Shown: in pieces, positions 25,326 to 33,542 of the stretch
Position numbering within the stretch: position 1 is the stretch's first letter
How the letters are laid out: each line of letters starts with the position of its first letter
Assembly (NCBI RefSeq): GCF_000733755.1
Contig: NZ_JPOF01000003.1
Span: forward strand, 496,001-560,000
Length of the DNA stretch: 64,000 nt
Direction: 5' to 3'
DNA from: Lachnoclostridium phytofermentans
Lineage (GTDB): Bacteria > Bacillota > Clostridia > Lachnospirales > Lachnospiraceae
Notes under the pieces: generated by a model
What the model was told of the DNA's origin: nothing
What the model saw: only the letters and a program-made list of their open reading frames with translations
Database searches by the model: none
Program-made: the position numbers and the translations under genes

Positions 25326-25999
25326 AGAAATTTCGTATGATGGCGGCGCTGTGCGCCGTTTTTTTAATGGCATTTTCCTTTAGCACCGTGGCCTATGCCA
25401 GCGGAGGTGAGGAAACCCCGGAAGTAACGGAAGCTCCTGCTACTTCTGAAACAAGCAGCGCCCCCAATCCCTTTACCCCTGCCGGGACGGGAACGGTAGT
25501 CAATACTGCCACGGACGAGGACGGCAAACAATTCTACACCATTACTACCCCGGACGAAAATGTATTTTACCTTGTGATTGACCTTCAGCGGGAAACGGAC
25601 AATGTGTATTTTCTGAACGCCGTGACAGAAAAAGACCTGCTGGCTCTTGCGGAAAAATCCAAGGATACCGAGGAAAATGAAACCGCCGCTATTTCTACTC
25701 CCGAACCGGAAAGCGGTTCTGAAACAGACATAAGCCCCGAAACTTCTTTAGAAACCTCTGCGGAATCGGAGCAAAAAAGCAATACTACCATGCTCCTGCT
25801 GGTGCTGGCGGTTGTAGTGATTGGCGGCGGAGCCGGATATTACTTTAAGATTTATCGTACGAAGCAGGAACAGGCCGCTTTGGCAGAGGACGAATTTGAC
25901 GAATACGAAACCAATCCTTACGACGAGCAGGAGGACGATACCCCTCCGTGGGAAGTGGATGGGGAGGATTCGGATACCGGGGAGGACGAGGACGCATGA
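25322..25999 (+). CDS. DUF4366 family membrane protein
   Basis: 225 residues. Signal peptide MKKFRMMAALCAVFLMAFSF...AYA (cleavage near residue 27), an extracellular region with the conserved GKQFYTITTPDENVFYLVIDL and DNVYFLNAVTEKDLLAL segments (~70-115), a Ser/Glu-rich stretch, one membrane helix (MLLLVLAVVVIGGGAGYYF, ~156-174) and an acidic cytoplasmic tail. This is the DUF4366/CD1107 layout of conjugative elements, presumably a mating-channel surface component. Confidence 0.82.
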   Translation: MKKFRMMAALCAVFLMAFSFSTVAYASGGEETPEVTEAPATSETSSAPNPFTPAGTGTVVNTATDEDGKQFYTITTPDENVFYLVIDLQRETDNVYFLNAVTEKDLLALAEKSKDTEENETAAISTPEPESGSETDISPETSLETSAESEQKSNTTMLLLVLAVVVIGGGAGYYFKIYRTKQEQAALAEDEFDEYETNPYDEQEDDTPPWEVDGEDSDTGEDEDA

Positions 26000-26208
26000 A
26001 CTTTACCAACAGCCCCTATGAAAAAATGATGAAAGAAAAGCCCCGTCCCTGTCGCCCGGTTCCACCGCGCAAGCCGCCGAAAGGCTCCCCTTGCCGGGAT
26101 TGCAGTTATTGGAACGACTCTGTCTGCGTGGGCGTTAGCTACCGGGATTTGATTTTGCCGCAAAGGGAGGGAACTTCGGGCCAACTTGTCCCGAAGTCAG
26201 ACGTATGA
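25996..26208 (+). CDS. Small Cys-containing ICE protein
   Basis: 70 residues, ATG 25996 overlapping the DUF4366 stop by four bases and ending overlapped with the next gene (GTATGAG). MNFTNSPYEKMMKEKPRPCRPVPPRKPPKGSPCRDCSYWNDSVCVGV has a CxxC...C pattern that may bind metal. Palindrome P14 is read in frame as TSGQLVPKS at residues 60-68 and forms the C-terminus. I do not recognise a family. Confidence 0.6.
   Translation: MNFTNSPYEKMMKEKPRPCRPVPPRKPPKGSPCRDCSYWNDSVCVGVSYRDLILPQREGTSGQLVPKSDV
26173..26197 (+). repeat. ICE palindrome copy P14, inside a coding region
   Basis: TTGTCCC variant in the second arm, giving Val instead of Gly in the translated repeat. Same frame as the other intragenic copies. 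Confidence 0.9.
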
Positions 26209-26567
26209 GTGCTGAACCCCGCGAACTGACCCACCGGGAACGCGCCGCAATCCGCAGGTTGGTAACAGGGATGTGTGCCAACTATGACCCGGAATATGGC
26301 TGTCTGCCCCTTGATTACGGCGGCTGCTATATGCTGGATAAATGCTGGACAGGCGCATACTGCAAGTATTTTCAAAAGGCCGTACTTCCTTTTGATCTGG
26401 TGCTGGAAGCTACGCTGACAGGCCAGAAAGTTCCTGAACTGGACAACTGCGTTATTTGCGGTAAGCTGTTTATCCCAGTGGGAAAACAAGCGTATTGTTC
26501 ATCAGCCTGTGCCGATACCGCCCGGCGCAAGCGACAACGGGAATATATGAGGAAAAAGCGGGGCTGA
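26205..26567 (+). CDS. Cysteine-rich VLP domain protein
   Basis: 120 residues. RAAIRRLVTGMCANYDPEYGCLPLDYGGCYMLDKCWTGAYCKYF (~15-58) is the Cys-rich VLP pattern, followed by a second zinc-ribbon-like site (CVICGKLFIPVGKQAYCSSACADTARRKRQREYMRKKRG). It is commonly found between DUF4366 and MobC genes in Tn1549-type elements; the function is unknown but nucleic-acid binding is plausible from the Zn-ribbon and basic tail. Overlaps the upstream gene by four bases. Confidence 0.8.
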   Translation: MSAEPRELTHRERAAIRRLVTGMCANYDPEYGCLPLDYGGCYMLDKCWTGAYCKYFQKAVLPFDLVLEATLTGQKVPELDNCVICGKLFIPVGKQAYCSSACADTARRKRQREYMRKKRG

Positions 26568-26698
26568 CTGTTAGCTTTTAGAGGTCAGCAAATCCGCTTA
26601 TTATGGGGCTTCCCATAGCTGAAACCGGGGTGGGACGTACTTTTATATTGCTCGCCCCGGCAAAAGCTAACATTTCCCTTAATGAAGAAGAAACACAC

Positions 26699-26723
26699 AC
26701 TTCGGGCCAACTTGGCCCGAAGT
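26699..26723 (+). repeat. ICE palindrome copy P15
   Basis: Exact consensus. AAAAAGGAGG of the next small gene begins 4 bases later. Confidence 0.93.
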
Positions 26724-26745
26724 CACAAAAAGGAGGTTTTTTAGA

Positions 26746-26928
26746 ATGGAAAAGGAGAACTATTTGAAAAATGCAGAGCTTTCCACGGAACAGAATTACA
26801 ACATGATTGATGGGATTCCAAATAATGCCCCTCTGCCTGTTGTGCAGGCCGTGCCGGAAGAAAGACCGAAAGACCGGGTAAAGGAGCCGCCGGCAAAACG
26901 CAGGAGTCGGGAACGGGAAGAACGGTGA
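26746..26928 (+). CDS. Small DUF4316-like ICE protein
   Basis: 60 residues: MEKENYLKNAELSTEQNYNMIDGIPNN..., ending in a very basic tail PPAKRRSREREER. ATG 26746 follows AAAAAGGAGG. It resembles the start of DUF4316 proteins found before mobC in these elements, but is short. Its TGA stop overlaps the mobC GTG start, which couples the two. Confidence 0.55.
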   Translation: MEKENYLKNAELSTEQNYNMIDGIPNNAPLPVVQAVPEERPKDRVKEPPAKRRSREREER

Positions 26929-27272
26929 GCCGACCTAAACGCAAGCGGGGCGTTCCCCTTTATGTTTGGGTGAGTGAGGATGAATACGCCGCCATTGGGG
27001 AACGTATGGCGCAGGCTGGAACGCAGAATTTAAGCGCCTATATTCGCAAAATGGCACTCAACGGCTATGTGCTGAATGTTGACCTTGCTCCCGTCCGGGA
27101 ATTGGTTTCCCTGCAACGCAGATGCGCTAACAATCTGAATCAGGTTGCGATTCACGCCAATACCTACGGCGTTTATCCGTCCGAGATTGCCGCCCTGCAA
27201 AAAGATTATACCGAGTTATGGGGCCGGGTTTCAGAGGTACTCAAACAGCTTACGGCGATAGTGGAGCTATAA
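26925..27272 (+). CDS. mobC: MobC-type relaxosome accessory protein
   Basis: 115 residues, GTG start at 26925. A basic N-terminus (MSRPKRKRGVPLYVWVSEDEYAAIGERMAQAG) forms a ribbon-helix-helix-like DNA-binding part, then NLSAYIRKMALNGYVL and VSLQRRCANNLNQVAIHANTYG, the MobC motif. MobC helps the relaxase melt and nick oriT. Its relaxase lies 2.3 kb downstream because a TIR module has been inserted between them; usually the two are adjacent. Confidence 0.83.
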   Translation: MSRPKRKRGVPLYVWVSEDEYAAIGERMAQAGTQNLSAYIRKMALNGYVLNVDLAPVRELVSLQRRCANNLNQVAIHANTYGVYPSEIAALQKDYTELWGRVSEVLKQLTAIVEL

Positions 27273-27319
27273 AGAAAGCGGGGAGCGTTGGCACAATGCC
27301 GCCGCTCCCCGCTTTCTTT
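27271..27319. terminator. Strong 17-bp hairpin between mobC and the TIR module
   Basis: AAAGAAAGCGGGGAGCG (27271-27287) and its perfect complement CGCTCCCCGCTTTCTTT (27303-27319), with an inner GGCA-caa-TGCC mini-stem. It can stop transcription from both sides, since mobC and the TIR gene converge here. There is no long T-run, and its place next to mobC also makes it an oriT candidate. Confidence 0.6.
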
Positions 27320-27367
27320 AACAAGTACAACATTATTTGTTATCAAATGACGATTTTTCGCCTATTT

Positions 27368-28168
27368 CTAGTTACCTTGTTTAAGTCTCTTTATCAGTAC
27401 CCTCGCAAATAATAGTGCAACGTCTTTTTCCTCTCCGCTTTTATATTCAATCATCTTTATATTCTCTAAAAACGGGTATTTAGATATGACTGTATTCACA
27501 TCAATATTTAATAATAATGGCAATATGGTTTTGCGATTCTCCAACTCTTGTCTCTCTGCCAACTTATGTAATTCTTTTTCACACCAAGGTCTGTCAAAAA
27601 AATGTTTAGAGAGTACGACTATTCCGAATTCACAGTTTTTCAATCCATCATCAATCCGGTCTGAAAGACTATCGCCCCATTCAATAGAATCTGAATCATA
27701 CCATACATCTACACCCATAGACATTATTCCGTTTCTTAAATCATTAACAGATTCAAGTTTATCCTGCGTTGCATGAGAAATGAAAACATCATATTTTTTT
27801 AACATTGGAGTGCGAAATGCCAAACTGTTTTCTTCAACTCTCGCCGTTAAGTACGAAAATTTATCCAGTATTGTTTTAACTTTTATATACTGCTCATCCT
27901 TAATCATGTCTGATGAAAGATCTTGCTTTACTATTTCATAATGTTCTACCAAATCATAGGATAGCTGAATAATCAATGAAGTACTGGCTTCGTCAATAAA
28001 GCTTTCAAGGGAACGACCTTTTGACAACTTATATTTTTCGCAGATTTTAATGCCGACACTTTGATATGTAAATGAATCAAATGAAGAGGTGGAAAAATTT
28101 AGTACATACCCTCCGGTGTTAAAAAATCTCTTTAATATGTATTTCTCCTTATTATCAAGTAAAAGCAT
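27368..28168 (-). CDS. TIR-domain protein (putative antiphage effector)
   Basis: 266 residues. The N-terminal ~125 residues are not recognised. The C-terminal TIR domain has KYDVFISHATQDK (~131), GVDVWYDSDSIEWGDSLSDRIDDGL, FGIVVLSKHFF and PWCEKEL with the likely catalytic Glu. Bacterial TIR domains cleave NAD+ or make cyclic signals. I chose ATG 28168 because AAGGAG lies 8 bases upstream, overlapping the stop of the upstream gene; a longer frame to 28234 has no such site. AT-rich and antisense to the transfer genes. It forms a two-gene operon with 28179-28892. Confidence 0.8.
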   Translation of the reverse strand: MLLLDNKEKYILKRFFNTGGYVLNFSTSSFDSFTYQSVGIKICEKYKLSKGRSLESFIDEASTSLIIQLSYDLVEHYEIVKQDLSSDMIKDEQYIKVKTILDKFSYLTARVEENSLAFRTPMLKKYDVFISHATQDKLESVNDLRNGIMSMGVDVWYDSDSIEWGDSLSDRIDDGLKNCEFGIVVLSKHFFDRPWCEKELHKLAERQELENRKTILPLLLNIDVNTVISKYPFLENIKMIEYKSGEEKDVALLFARVLIKRLKQGN

Positions 28169-28178
28169 TTTTGTCTCC

Positions 28179-28892
28179 TTAATAATCACCATATTCCTGT
28201 TGCATTTCGTATTTCCATTCCAGAATCTGATCAACTTGAAAGTCTATAAAGCCAGTACAAGAATCTAAAATATGAAAAACACGAATAACCCATTGCCTAA
28301 ATACGTCCAAATCAATAGTAACATTGTCTTTTTCCTTAACATAAAAATGTTGTTCACCTTTAGATGTTACAGGATATCTTGCAAAAGTCATGTCATCCGT
28401 ATTTGCATATAAGATATCAATAAATCTTTTTATGAAAGTAAGCTCCACAAGTAAATCTTTGTCATTATTATCCTTTACTAAACTGATTGCCACTTGACAA
28501 AGTTGGCGTATATCGTGTTTTCCTTCAATTTTGGTAGCTTGATATTCGTCTCTTTGTAATTTAGCCAGTATTCTATATTGAGAATTAAATCCTTTTAGAT
28601 AGACTTCTATACCATGAACAACGTTGAACATAATTGGAAAAATCCAGATATCGGCCTTATGCCCAAGATTGTCGGATAAGCAGTTTTCTATTAATGAAAG
28701 GGAGGTTTCAAAATAACCTTTTGCCATATCGTAAAATTGGTTTTCTAAGTCACGATTAAACTCAAAGCGCCAATTTAAATATGCCGTTCTCTGCATATCT
28801 CCTGAAAAATCAAAATAGTTCGGCAAACTATTCATTAATTTACTGGTTTCAATGTCACTTAAATCATCTGTTATATATCTCTGTTCTTCCAT
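28179..28892 (-). CDS. Unknown partner of the TIR gene
   Basis: 237 residues, helical, no signal peptide. A central segment FNVVHGIEVYLKGFNSQYRIL (~105-125) and GKHDIRQLCQVAISLV (~139-154) are reminiscent of HEPN-type helical proteins, but I cannot assign a family. AGAGGT lies 8 bases before ATG. Stop TAA sits inside the TIR gene's ribosome binding site, so the pair is tightly coupled. Likely a sensor or regulatory partner of the TIR effector; this is inference from gene order. Confidence 0.6.
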   Translation of the reverse strand: MEEQRYITDDLSDIETSKLMNSLPNYFDFSGDMQRTAYLNWRFEFNRDLENQFYDMAKGYFETSLSLIENCLSDNLGHKADIWIFPIMFNVVHGIEVYLKGFNSQYRILAKLQRDEYQATKIEGKHDIRQLCQVAISLVKDNNDKDLLVELTFIKRFIDILYANTDDMTFARYPVTSKGEQHFYVKEKDNVTIDLDVFRQWVIRVFHILDSCTGFIDFQVDQILEWKYEMQQEYGDY

Positions 28893-29029
28893 GCAAAATT
28901 ACCTCTTAGTTTTGTAGCCGATAAAACATGGAAATGTGTAGAAAGGAACACCATAACTCATATTTAATCGACATTAATTTACTTCACAATTTATAATAAT
29001 TATACAGTATTTTCCTCAAAAGGACAAGA
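28893..29029. other. AT-rich gap upstream of the TIR module
   Basis: Presumably holds the minus-strand promoter of the TIR operon. It ends at palindrome P16, where GC-rich backbone sequence resumes, so this is a probable cassette edge. Confidence 0.4.
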
Positions 29030-29054
29030 ACTTCGGGCCAACTTGTCCCGAAGT
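29030..29054 (+). repeat. ICE palindrome copy P16
   Basis: TTGTCCC variant. Lies at the sharp change from AT-rich cargo to GC-rich backbone, just before the relaxase-operon promoter. Confidence 0.9.
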
Positions 29055-29078
29055 CCCTGGACAAGATCGGTGCGGCCT

Positions 29079-29115
29079 CGACAACATTGTTGCGCCCTAC
29101 TCAAAATGGTAAAAT
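29079..29115 (+). promoter_or_regulatory. Promoter of the CD1845/relaxase operon (shared with recombinase)
   Basis: CGACAACATTGTTG then AAAATGGTAAAATATAGG. -35 TTGTTG (29087-29092), 17-base spacer, -10 TAAAAT (29110-29115). The same block, CGACAACATTGTT...ATGGTATAATATAGG, precedes the recombinase at 36769-36805, so both operons probably share a regulator. Confidence 0.65.
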
Positions 29116-29162
29116 ATAGGTAGGATACAACAAGAAAGCCACCCAATGAAAGGAGAATTTTT

Positions 29163-29462
29163 ATGAAGTTTATCAAGCTGATATTTAAGATTATCGCCGC
29201 ACCGTTTGTGGTTTTGCTGACGATAGTAACACCCATGATTGAATTTGTGTTCTGCTATGCAGCCGCTTTCTTACAGGTAGTTTCTGGGATAGGCGTTCTT
29301 ATCAGTATTGCCCTGCTGATAAGTGGTGAAAAGCTGGGCTTCGGTGTGTTCCTGTTCCTGTCGTTTTTGATTTCTCCCCTTGGGATTCCCGCCATTGCGG
29401 AACACCTGATTGGTGGTCTGCACAGCCTGAATAATTCGCTTCGCTTTTTCATTGTCAGCTAA
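29163..29462 (+). CDS. CD1845 family small membrane protein
   Basis: 99 residues, very hydrophobic, with three membrane segments (IIAAPFVVLLTIVTPMI, VVSGIGVLISIALLIS, FGVFLFLSFLISPLGIPAI). It matches the CD1845 protein of CTn5-type elements, located just before the relaxase. AAAGGAG lies 8 bases before ATG. Probably co-transcribed with the relaxase from the promoter at 29079. Confidence 0.75.
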   Translation: MKFIKLIFKIIAAPFVVLLTIVTPMIEFVFCYAAAFLQVVSGIGVLISIALLISGEKLGFGVFLFLSFLISPLGIPAIAEHLIGGLHSLNNSLRFFIVS

Positions 29463-29489
29463 TAGCCGTATAACAGAATTGCCGGGCAA

Positions 29490-29514
29490 CTTCGGGGCAA
29501 CTTGGCCCGAAGTT
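29490..29514 (+). repeat. ICE palindrome copy P17
   Basis: GGGGCAA variant in the first arm. The relaxase ribosome binding site AAAGGAGG begins 12 bases later. Confidence 0.9.
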
Positions 29515-29542
29515 GTTTTTTCGAGGAAAGGAGGAAACGGAC

Positions 29543-30943
29543 ATGGCAACCACCCGCCTTATGACCCGTCACACGGGAAGTGGCATGACCATTATGGAAA
29601 CCTTAAAGGACGGTTTTGACTACGGTAAAAATCCAGATAAGACCTGCAACGGCAATTTAATTCTTGCTTATGAATGTGATCCCACCACCGCTGACGCAGA
29701 GTTTTTACTCTCCAAAGCAAAGTACAAAGCTATCACAGGCCGGGAGCAAAAACGGGAAAATGATGTTCTGTATTATCAAATTCGGCAGTCGTTCCCGTCC
29801 GGCGAAACAGACCCGGAAACTGCTCTTAAAATCAGCTATGACCTTGCCATGCGCTGGACGAAAGGCCGACACGCCTTTTTCGTGGTTTCCCATGCTGACC
29901 GTCCCCACCCTCATTGCCATATTTACTACAATTCTACTTCGCTGGACTGCACCCGGAAGTTCCGGGATTTTATCGGTTCAGCCCGTGCGGTGCGGCGGCT
30001 CTCTGACCGGATATGCCTTGAAAACGGACTGTCTGTTATCACCAATCCCAAACGCCACAGCAAGAGTAAATTCAAACACTACGGGGAATGGTTGGGCGGT
30101 CACAAGCCGCCCACCTTTCAAGAGAAATTAAAGGCGCAGATTGATATTTGCCTTGCAATGAAGCCGTCGGATATGGACACTTTTTTACAGACAATGGCGG
30201 CGGCTGGTTATGAAATCAAGCATGGGCGTGGCGGTACAATCAGCTTCCGGGCAGAGGGACAGGAACGCTTTACTCGGCTCCATGCTTCTACGCTTGGCAA
30301 GGGCTACGGGCAAGAGGATGTACAAGCGGCGATTGAGGGCAAAGCTGCTCCGCAGGAACGGCGAAAGGTCAATCTGATTGTGGATATTCAAGCCCGTATG
30401 AAAGCCGGAAAAGGCCCAGCCTATGAACGCTGGGCAAAGGTATTCAACCTCAAGCAGATGGCGGCAGCCTTACAATATTTGCAGGAAAATGGCCTGCTGG
30501 AATATGCAGAGTTAGAACAAAAGACCACAGAGCTTACTGACCATTTCCATACGCTTTCAGACAGCATAAAAGCCACCGAAGCCGCTCTGCGTATCAATAC
30601 AGAGCTAAAGGCGGCGGTGGTGGATTATGCGAAAGCCCGACCTGTGTTTGAGGGGTACAAGGCGGCGAAGTACAGCAAAAAATATCTTGCGGAGCATGAA
30701 GTGGATATTGCCGCCTACCGAGCGGCGCAGGACACGTTCCGGCGGTTGCTGTCCGGGGCGAAGCTCCCCAAAATGGATACGCTGAAAGCAGAATTTCAGC
30801 GGTTGTCGGCTGACAAGAAAACGGCTTATCGGGAGTATCGGGAAACCAAAAAGGATATGCAGGAAATTGTTACAGTGAAAAGCAATATAGACCATCTGCT
30901 CGGCCTGACGGACGCGCAGAAAAATAAGGAAATGGAGCGATAG
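29543..30943 (+). CDS. MobA/VirD2-type relaxase
   Basis: 466 residues. It nicks oriT and pilots the single strand into the recipient. Relaxase motifs: an N-terminal Tyr-bearing segment (ETLKDGFDYGKNPDKTC, ~20-35), LLSKAKY, and the metal-binding His motif PHPHCHIYYN (~121-130). The C-terminal half is helical and charged. ATG 29543 is preceded by AAAGGAGG; the frame continues upstream to 29513 without a site. Full-length, no lesion seen. Confidence 0.92.
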   Translation: MATTRLMTRHTGSGMTIMETLKDGFDYGKNPDKTCNGNLILAYECDPTTADAEFLLSKAKYKAITGREQKRENDVLYYQIRQSFPSGETDPETALKISYDLAMRWTKGRHAFFVVSHADRPHPHCHIYYNSTSLDCTRKFRDFIGSARAVRRLSDRICLENGLSVITNPKRHSKSKFKHYGEWLGGHKPPTFQEKLKAQIDICLAMKPSDMDTFLQTMAAAGYEIKHGRGGTISFRAEGQERFTRLHASTLGKGYGQEDVQAAIEGKAAPQERRKVNLIVDIQARMKAGKGPAYERWAKVFNLKQMAAALQYLQENGLLEYAELEQKTTELTDHFHTLSDSIKATEAALRINTELKAAVVDYAKARPVFEGYKAAKYSKKYLAEHEVDIAAYRAAQDTFRRLLSGAKLPKMDTLKAEFQRLSADKKTAYREYRETKKDMQEIVTVKSNIDHLLGLTDAQKNKEMER

Positions 30944-30976
30944 CGAACATGACGCAACATGAGGTGCAACGCACCG

Positions 30977-31001
30977 ACTTCGGGCCAAGTTGGCCCGAAG
31001 T
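30977..31001 (+). repeat. ICE palindrome copy P18
   Basis: Consensus arms with centre base G. Begins the gap between relaxase and the ABC-exporter cargo. Confidence 0.93.
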
Positions 31002-31002
31002 C

Positions 31003-31122
31003 GCAGGGTTTGGGGAAGGCACTCCCCAACAAGCAATTTTTGAGTTTTCCCGCAAGGGAAAATCTCAAAAATGTGCAAGTGTCAATACACTTGCCCTGCT
31101 TGCCGGTTAGCGGAAACCCTGC
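31003..31122 (+). other. Nested hairpins downstream of the relaxase
   Basis: Outer arms GCAGGGTTT (31003-31011) and AAACCCTGC (31114-31122). Inside: TTGGGGA / TCCCCAA, TTTTGAGTTTTCCC-gcaa-GGGAAAATCTCAAAA, and GCAAGTG-tcaata-CACTTGC. No gene fits. It may be a structured RNA, an oriT-like site or a set of terminators. Confidence 0.45.
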
Positions 31123-31263
31123 CTTATATGAGAATCCTATTTTTGTTTTCTGTAACCTTGATAACAAATTTTTATTGCGCTAAAGTTAAGTTTACAAAAG
31201 AGGACAGTAAAAGCGAGGAATAAATTTACTATTTACAGTATGATTTAGTCAGGAGGTAAAGAA

Positions 31264-32130
31264 ATGGAATGGTTGAAAAATCTGAGCAATGCCATTGATT
31301 ATATTGAAAAGAATTTAGATGGCGAGATTTGTTACGAAGAAGCCGCTAAAATTGCATGTTGTTCCACCTACTATTTTCAACGAATGTTTTCATATGTAGC
31401 GGGTATAACCTTATCCGAATATATTCGCCGCCGGAGAATGACACAGGCTGCTTTTGAAATACAAACAACAGATACAAAGGTTTTGGAGGTTGCATTAAAA
31501 TATGGCTATACTTCTCCAACTTCTTTTAACCGGGCATTTCAAAATGTGCATGGAATATCCCCCATTTTCGCAAAGGCAAAAGGAAGTATATTAAATGCAT
31601 ACCCACCTATCAAATTTTCAGTCAATATAATAGGAGGTAATGTCATGCCCTACCGGGTCGAAGAAAAAGAAGCTATGAGAATTGTAGGTATCCGTATTCC
31701 ATTGACAATGGATATGGAAGAAAACAAAAGAAATGTTCCGCCTTTCTGGGAAAGCACATTGAAAAGCAAGCAGTTTGCAAAAATCTGCAACTTGTCAAAC
31801 AGGCTTCCCATGAGTGTTTTAGGAGCCACAGTTTGCAAAAATGATGATGAAATATATTATTACATTGCGGCGGCAACTGACCAGCCTGTACCAGACGGAA
31901 TGTTTGAATATGAAATTCCAAATGCTACATGGGTTGTATTTGAAAGTAACGGATTCTTTAAAGAATCCGTACAGGATATTTTCAAGAGATTTTTAACAGA
32001 ATGGCTTCCTTTTTCGGGATATGCTTATGCGGAACTGCCGGATATAGAAGTCTATCCGATCAGCAAGGAATTAAACCGTTCAGGGCATTCCGAAGTATGG
32101 ATTGCAATAAAAAAAGAAAAGGAGAATTAA
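31264..32130 (+). CDS. AraC-family regulator with GyrI-like ligand domain
   Basis: 288 residues. The N-terminal AraC DNA-binding domain has two helix-turn-helix units ([36 protein letters not shown] and [28 protein letters not shown], ~20-105), followed by a GyrI-like effector-binding domain (~125-285). This is the Rob/SoxS-type layout that senses small hydrophobic drugs. AGGAGG lies 8 bases before ATG. It heads a four-gene operon with a stand-alone GyrI-like protein and an ABC-2 exporter, so it probably activates that pump. Confidence 0.85.
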   Translation: MEWLKNLSNAIDYIEKNLDGEICYEEAAKIACCSTYYFQRMFSYVAGITLSEYIRRRRMTQAAFEIQTTDTKVLEVALKYGYTSPTSFNRAFQNVHGISPIFAKAKGSILNAYPPIKFSVNIIGGNVMPYRVEEKEAMRIVGIRIPLTMDMEENKRNVPPFWESTLKSKQFAKICNLSNRLPMSVLGATVCKNDDEIYYYIAAATDQPVPDGMFEYEIPNATWVVFESNGFFKESVQDIFKRFLTEWLPFSGYAYAELPDIEVYPISKELNRSGHSEVWIAIKKEKEN

Positions 32131-32134
32131 ACTT

Positions 32135-32590
32135 ATGGAATGTCAAATTGAAATTAGGAATATTGAACCAATTCGTGTTGCTTTCCTGCATTATAAAGGA
32201 GTTGCAACAGAAGCAAACAAGTTTTTCCCTAATGTTTTCAAGTCCATTCAGGGTAAAGCAAATGGTGCGCCGTTTTTCTGTTACTATGTTATGAATCCAG
32301 AAACCAAAATGGGCGAAATGGACTTATGCGTACCAACAGAACAAAATCCTTTGGGAAATGGAATTGAAATAAAAGAAATACCTGCTATTAAGGCAGTCTG
32401 TGCAACACATACCGGTTCTTATGAAACTTTACATCAGACTTATGAAGCAATCGACCAATATGCCGCAGAGCATAATTTACATTTGCAACCACCATTTCGT
32501 GAGGTTTATATTAAGGGGCCGGGACTGTTATTGAAAGGAAAGCCAGATAAATATATCACCGAGATTCTGTTCCCAATCAGGGAGGACTAA
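32135..32590 (+). CDS. GyrI-like small-molecule-binding protein
   Basis: 151 residues: [22 protein letters not shown]..., [26 protein letters not shown], and [10 protein letters not shown] at the C-terminus, the GyrI-like domain pattern on its own. It lies 4 bases after the AraC gene and 1 base before the ABC ATPase. Such stand-alone domains bind or sequester toxic ligands; this role is inference. Confidence 0.8.
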   Translation: MECQIEIRNIEPIRVAFLHYKGVATEANKFFPNVFKSIQGKANGAPFFCYYVMNPETKMGEMDLCVPTEQNPLGNGIEIKEIPAIKAVCATHTGSYETLHQTYEAIDQYAAEHNLHLQPPFREVYIKGPGLLLKGKPDKYITEILFPIRED

Positions 32591-32591
32591 A

Positions 32592-33542
32592 ATGACTGCT
32601 ATTTGCGTAAATGAGTTAGTTAAAAAATATAAAAGCGGAGTACAGGCGTTAGATGGCCTTACTTTGACGGTAAAAGAAGGCGAAATATTTTCTCTCTTGG
32701 GACAGAATGGAGCAGGAAAATCTACACTTATTAATGTGTTGACAACTTACCTGAGTCCTACTTCTGGCAACGTAACAATGTTTGGAAAAGACGCTTATCG
32801 TGAAGCGGCTGAAATCCGTTCAAAAATTTCTTGTGTGGCACAAAGAACTTCTATTGATACGCACTTATCACTCACAGAGAACATGATGTTTCAAAGCAAG
32901 CTATATAAAGTGCCAAAGTCAGAAGCTATAAAGCGTATGGAAATGCTAATTTCCTGTTTTGGATTAGAGAAGTATTTGAAATACCCGGTTTTTTCCTACT
33001 CCGGTGGAGTAAAAAGGCGGCTTGATATAGCACTAAATCTAATGTCCAATCCCAAAGTGTTATTTTTAGATGAACCAACCGTTGGAATGGATATTCAATC
33101 TCGAATGGCAATGTGGGATATGGTAAAAAAGATTAGAAACGATTTTGGGACTACTATTTTTTTAACAACGCATTATTTGGAAGAAGCCGACGAGTTGAGT
33201 GATACAATCTGCATTATGAAAAATGGAAAAGAAGTCATTCAAGGTTCTCCAAATTCTCTCCGGGCATACCTGCGGCAGGATATGCTGAAAATCAGCTTTT
33301 CAGAAAAGAAAGAGGCTGAAAAATGTTTTGATACCCTAAAGGGAACCATTGCTCTCAAAGAGTCCGATTTACGCCATGATAAAATCATTACCAGCTTAAA
33401 AAGCGGACGAAGTGATTTAGAAAAAACAACCCGCCTACTGTTGGAGCATAGTCTTCCGTTCTTGGGAATCGAAATTATACAGCCCACATTAGAAGATGTT
33501 TTCATCAGCCTGACCAGTGACAATGGAAAGGAGGCCAGCTAA
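32592..33542 (+). CDS. ABC-2 exporter ATP-binding protein
   Basis: 316 residues of the DrrA type. Walker A GQNGAGKST (~37-45), signature YSGGVKRR (~137), Walker B LLFLDEPTVGMD (~155-166), H-loop TTHY. It pairs with the membrane protein immediately downstream (stop and start share one base). Likely drug or peptide export, regulated by the AraC-type gene upstream. Confidence 0.9.
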   Translation: MTAICVNELVKKYKSGVQALDGLTLTVKEGEIFSLLGQNGAGKSTLINVLTTYLSPTSGNVTMFGKDAYREAAEIRSKISCVAQRTSIDTHLSLTENMMFQSKLYKVPKSEAIKRMEMLISCFGLEKYLKYPVFSYSGGVKRRLDIALNLMSNPKVLFLDEPTVGMDIQSRMAMWDMVKKIRNDFGTTIFLTTHYLEEADELSDTICIMKNGKEVIQGSPNSLRAYLRQDMLKISFSEKKEAEKCFDTLKGTIALKESDLRHDKIITSLKSGRSDLEKTTRLLLEHSLPFLGIEIIQPTLEDVFISLTSDNGKEAS

